The translations under genes were made by a program, and so were the position numbers. A stretch of 64,000 nucleotides of DNA from JACCTI01 sp038237435 (GTDB lineage Bacteria > Verrucomicrobiota > Verrucomicrobiia > Chthoniobacterales > UBA10450), in contig JBBRYT010000005.1 in NCBI GenBank assembly GCA_038237435.1, positions 124,001-188,000 of the forward strand. Reading direction: 5' to 3'. Below the pieces are notes generated by a model. The model ran no database searches, was not told the origin of the DNA, and worked only from the letters and a program-made list of their open reading frames with translations. The number at the start of each line of letters is the position of its first letter. Within the stretch, counting starts at the first letter, position 1. Below are positions 61,200-64,000 of the stretch, piece by piece.

Positions 61200-61441
61200 T
61201 GGCCGCGGCGGGCGAGAGCTTCGCGGATGTCTTTTACACTGCGAAAGTCCGCAATCTCATCGCCGGTTAGCTCGATTGAAAAGGTCTCTTCTACTCTGGC
61301 GATCAGCATCATGTGCGACATCGAATCCCAGGAAGAAATTTCGCGCAGCGCAAGGGAGTCGCCCACTGTCCCTTCCGGAATGGAGAAAACCTCCGCAAAA
61401 ATACGTTCGAGAGTCATTGACTGGATAGGAGACGTGGGCAC
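61196..61441 (-). CDS. Acyl/peptidyl carrier protein
   Basis: An 81-residue (or 73 from Met9) four-helix carrier protein. The 4'-phosphopantetheine site is Ser40 in ISSWDSMSHMMLI, matching the family's D-S-L/M motif. An acidic recognition helix follows (IARVEETFSIELTGDEI). It is the first of a coupled trio with an SDR and an adenylating enzyme. Carrier-protein-dependent acylation or aminoacylation of a sugar is the likely use. Confidence 0.85.
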   Translation of the reverse strand: MPTSPIQSMTLERIFAEVFSIPEGTVGDSLALREISSWDSMSHMMLIARVEETFSIELTGDEIADFRSVKDIREALARRGQ

Positions 61442-61450
61442 CTCCGTGAA

Positions 61451-62158
61451 TCACGCTGGGCTCACGCAAGACATTCGCGTGGCTTCACGGATCGCAGTAG
61501 CCGAATTGAAAAGTAAAAGGTCGAGAATGGACAGCGACGGACCTTCTCGGCCACCATGCCTCAACGATAGGGCTGTCAGATTAGGGTCGAGGAAAAGAAG
61601 CTCGATATCGTGGGCCGCAAACATCTCCAAGTTATACAGCTCTCGCCCGCCCGACAAATTCAGATACGCCGTAGCGCCTTCCTTTCTGCAAATATCCAAA
61701 ATCCGAGCTGCTCCAGACTGCCCGCCTTTTGGGTACATTGCGGAGGTCGGCTCAATCTTCACCTCAATTCCAATGTAATCCGCTAGCTCACTTAGGGAAT
61801 GGTATAGAAATGGAGAAAGCCGCCCCTTGGCTTCGGTCAGCAATTTAGAGAAGATAGGAAGAATCTCACGAGCAAACGGCGCCCCCGCATAGCTCGTTTC
61901 TAACATTCGCATTGTCTTTGTTTTCCATGTTTCATCGTCCACGATCTCAATCTCGTTGATCAGTCGGTTTTGGCTCGCCTTTACAAGCGGAAGTGTCAAC
62001 CAGTGCGGTTCACCGCTGACCGCGATTCGATTACGATTGATCCATCCGCGATTGATGAAGTTAACATCGTCCAGAAGAATAAACTTATCGACTGCGGTCA
62101 TCAGCTGAAAATAACCGATGTAAGGCAGAAAGTACGGCTGCATGATCGCGAGTCGCAT
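61451..62158 (-). CDS. WbqC-family protein
   Basis: A 235-residue protein that begins MRLAIMQPYFLPYIGYFQL and continues FILLDDVNFINRGWINRNRI, the defining N-terminal block of the WbqC-like family. YLNLSGGRELYN and ELLFLDPNL follow near residues 165 and 185. The family recurs in O-antigen clusters, but its reaction is not established; some proposals link it to attaching amino acids or acyl groups to sugars. Its place directly upstream of the carrier protein/adenylating enzyme group supports that kind of role. Confidence 0.85.
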   Translation of the reverse strand: MRLAIMQPYFLPYIGYFQLMTAVDKFILLDDVNFINRGWINRNRIAVSGEPHWLTLPLVKASQNRLINEIEIVDDETWKTKTMRMLETSYAGAPFAREILPIFSKLLTEAKGRLSPFLYHSLSELADYIGIEVKIEPTSAMYPKGGQSGAARILDICRKEGATAYLNLSGGRELYNLEMFAAHDIELLFLDPNLTALSLRHGGREGPSLSILDLLLFNSATAIREATRMSCVSPA

Positions 62159-62172
62159 CGAGAATTAGGCTT

Positions 62173-63018
62173 CTATCTCACGGTGGGGCGAACACTAGAG
62201 CGTTCTTTAAGCGCAATATAGAGGACGCTTTCGACAGCAATTCCACAGTGCCGCAGCACTTCATTCCCTCCTAGGTCGACTGCGGTAAGTAGCTGAGTAC
62301 TGAATCCTGCCGCCTGCAATCTATCGAGGAATCCTTCTCGAGAGTACGTCCTTACGTGATCACCTTGGCCGAAATGCTTCCATCGTTCGGATTCCAAGGT
62401 GACGTCCGCCCGTTCGTAGATTTCTCCAAGACCGATCTGAATTGGCACCATACAAATACCCCAACCGTCAGGCTTAAGGATGCGAAACAGCTCTTTCATG
62501 GCCTTCCGGTCGTCTGCAACATGTTCTAGGACGTGCGAGCATATGAACGCGTCGAAGCTTTCCTCCCCGTACGGCCGCATATCAGTTATATCGACGCGGT
62601 CGTCGACGCCTTCCATGAGGAGGTCCGCGGTTTTGTATCGAATGGGGAAATTACGTCTGATGTAATCAGACAAGGGCCGCGAAGGCGCGATATCCAAGAG
62701 ACTAAAGGTCGAGCTCATCGGCCCGGTGATGACATGTTTCAAATAAAGCGCGTAAAGGCGATCCCTATCGCTCGCACCACAAAGGGGGCAAGAATAGGCG
62801 GCAACATTACATGTCTCTCCTTTGCGACTGCGGTAGTCGAACCCGTGAGCATCCATCTGTTCATAGTAAAAGCGCGGCAGTTTCTCGAAGCGTGCAATGC
62901 GAGAATCGCACACCGGGCAGTAGAGCTTTCCGGTACTATTGATGATTCGTGCTTCGGCGCACCTAAACAGTCGTCGGGCTGAAAGAGGCACAACAGCCTT
63001 CAGCACTTGTTTGATCAT
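62173..63018 (-). CDS. SAM-dependent methyltransferase with N-terminal zinc-binding-like segment
   Basis: A 281-residue protein. The N-terminal segment has C-x-x-C pairs (YCPVCDSR and YSCPLCGASDRDRLYALYL), suggesting a zinc ribbon. The methyltransferase-11 core has STFSLLDIAPSRPLSDYIR as a degenerate motif I. ESFDAFICSHVLEHVADDRKAMKELFRILKPDGWGICMVPI near residue 150 is clear. The degenerate SAM loop makes catalytic activity uncertain. It is ATGA-coupled to the ABC ATPase upstream. Confidence 0.8.
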   Translation of the reverse strand: MIKQVLKAVVPLSARRLFRCAEARIINSTGKLYCPVCDSRIARFEKLPRFYYEQMDAHGFDYRSRKGETCNVAAYSCPLCGASDRDRLYALYLKHVITGPMSSTFSLLDIAPSRPLSDYIRRNFPIRYKTADLLMEGVDDRVDITDMRPYGEESFDAFICSHVLEHVADDRKAMKELFRILKPDGWGICMVPIQIGLGEIYERADVTLESERWKHFGQGDHVRTYSREGFLDRLQAAGFSTQLLTAVDLGGNEVLRHCGIAVESVLYIALKERSSVRPTVR

Positions 63019-64000
63019 TGTCGCACCTGAGTGGAACCGTCAAGGTGCTTAGTGTGCCACTCAAAAGTAGGTCTAACGACGCCAATCCATTTGCCGTACC
63101 AATTACTCTCCCGCGGACTATCGTGTAATTCAAAGCTTACCAAATGATCTCGGTCTACAACGGCGCGGGAGCTGTCAAGCACCAGAAGGACACGAAGTCG
63201 ATAAGTTTCGTCGTTGAAAAAGCTTCCCGGTATGGAACACACTGCCCGGTGAGTTCCGATCTCGCGCGCTGCACTGTCTGAACCAGTGTTCAAAACGCAC
63301 TGATTGTCCTGCGTATAAATTACTAGGCTGACATTTATAAGTCGCCCAGGGATCGTGTTATAGTATTCAATTACAATTTGTAGCGGCACCGTTATCTCCA
63401 CGCGACTCAAGTCTCCGCCATCCCGGGGAGCCACCTTCACGCGGCTCAGCCATATTCCGTCTCCACTTGGAGCTCGTGCCGGATCACTCCATGAAACCTC
63501 CCAGCCCGTCTCCTCGCTCGCCTTTAGATAGGTTTTGATGACCTGATCGGGATGACCGCGCTCAACAATTTTTCCGGCGTGAATTAAAATTGCATCCCGA
63601 CACAGCGACCTGACAGCTGTCATGTTATGGCTAACAAACAGGACCGTCCTCCCGCCGCGCGCCACATCTCCCATCTTGCCGAGACATTTCTTTTGGAAGT
63701 CGGCGTCGCCTACCGCGAGAACTTCATCAACAACCAAAATTTCCGGCTCGAGATGCGCTGCGACTGCAAAGGCAAGCCGCACATACATGCCACTGGAGTA
63801 GCGCTTCACCGGAGTGTCCAAGAACTTCTCTACTTCTGCAAAGGCGACGATCTCGTCGAACTTCGCTTTGATCTCCGTGCGGTGCATTCCGAGGATCGCC
63901 CCATTTAAGTAGATGTTCTCGCGGCCCGTCAATTCTGGATGAAATCCGGTCCCGACCTCTAAGAGAGATGCCACCCGTCCTTTTATCCGGATCTTACCTT
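63015..64000 (-). CDS. Polysaccharide ABC exporter ATP-binding protein with C-terminal Wzt-like domain (5' end outside window)
   Basis: The frame is open to the right edge (upstream codons read GKIRIKGRVASLLEVG), so the GTG at 63974 is internal and the N-terminus with Walker A lies outside. Present are the E-L-T-G-R-E-N loop, the ABC signature (KRYSSGMYVRLAFAVA), Walker B (EILVVDEVLAVGD) and the switch His (VLFVSHNMTAV). From about 160 residues in, a beta-rich C-terminal domain follows (ISLVIYTQDNQCVLNTGSDSA and similar), like the Wzt domain that recognises the O-antigen terminus. It is a second exporter ATPase, distinct from the N-terminal fragment at the left edge. Confidence 0.88.
   Translation of the reverse strand, partial: GKIRIKGRVASLLEVGTGFHPELTGRENIYLNGAILGMHRTEIKAKFDEIVAFAEVEKFLDTPVKRYSSGMYVRLAFAVAAHLEPEILVVDEVLAVGDADFQKKCLGKMGDVARGGRTVLFVSHNMTAVRSLCRDAILIHAGKIVERGHPDQVIKTYLKASEETGWEVSWSDPARAPSGDGIWLSRVKVAPRDGGDLSRVEITVPLQIVIEYYNTIPGRLINVSLVIYTQDNQCVLNTGSDSAAREIGTHRAVCSIPGSFFNDETYRLRVLLVLDSSRAVVDRDHLVSFELHDSPRESNWYGKWIGVVRPTFEWHTKHLDGSTQVRQ

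Noticed and set aside
1..64000. CRISPR arrays, transposases, integrases, rRNA genes
   Set aside because: Looked for and not seen; the only repeats are the heptamer/inverted-repeat family at 34.9-40.6 kb, whose spacing and unit size do not fit CRISPR.

Overview
The window is an almost gene-saturated surface-polysaccharide (exopolysaccharide or O-antigen type) locus of a Gram-negative bacterium. It has an outer-membrane beta-barrel, an outer-membrane export (OPX) protein, two Wzc-type chain-length proteins and two ABC-type polysaccharide exporters. The protein style and large mosaic cluster suggest a soil Verrucomicrobiota-like organism. That is a guess, because no rRNA or other phylogenetic marker is present.

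Layout. (1) From the right edge down to about 33.9 kb all genes are on the minus strand: the C-terminal part of a Wzt-type ATPase, methyltransferases, a WbqC-like protein, a carrier protein/reductase/adenylating-enzyme trio with two sugar acyltransferases, glycosyltransferases (GT2, GT4, CgeB-like), FkbM methyltransferases, two canonical asparagine synthetase-type amidotransferases, a Wzy-like polymerase, a WcaJ-like priming transferase and gmd. (2) 29.3-33.9 kb is a short plus-strand operon: barrel, OPX protein, Wzc. (3) From a good sigma70-like promoter at 28.7 kb a second minus-strand run goes to the left edge: a second priming transferase, genes of a di-N-acetyl amino-sugar (uronate) pathway, a second Wzc-like protein, three FemAB-like transferases, deacetylases, GT2 enzymes, an O-antigen polymerase/ligase, a secreted beta-helix protein and a second ABC exporter (permease plus the N-terminus of its ATPase). 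Many neighbours overlap by ATGA, so they are probably co-transcribed and translationally coupled.

The most unusual feature is at 9.5-14.1 kb. Two FemAB-like genes are followed, 15 nt after the stop codon and on the same strand, by a tRNA-Thr(CGU)-like gene. It has perfect acceptor and anticodon stems and an encoded CCA, but a 7-nt D-loop without the G18-G19 pair and a broken T-stem. An asparagine-synthetase-like gene that has lost its glutaminase cysteine comes next. FemAB enzymes of known function take amino acids from aminoacyl-tRNA, and two deacetylases that could expose amino groups lie just upstream. This looks like a candidate dedicated tRNA-dependent aminoacylation system for a glycan.

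A second unusual feature is a family of small elements at 34.9-40.6 kb. Two four-helix-bundle (S23/IVP-like) genes each sit between inverted repeats made of degenerate 7-bp units, giving cassettes of about 425 bp. A 96-bp palindromic relative lies in frame inside a GT4 gene, and another copy forms the end of the neighbouring GT4 gene. I saw no transposase, integrase, CRISPR array, rRNA or Wzx flippase.
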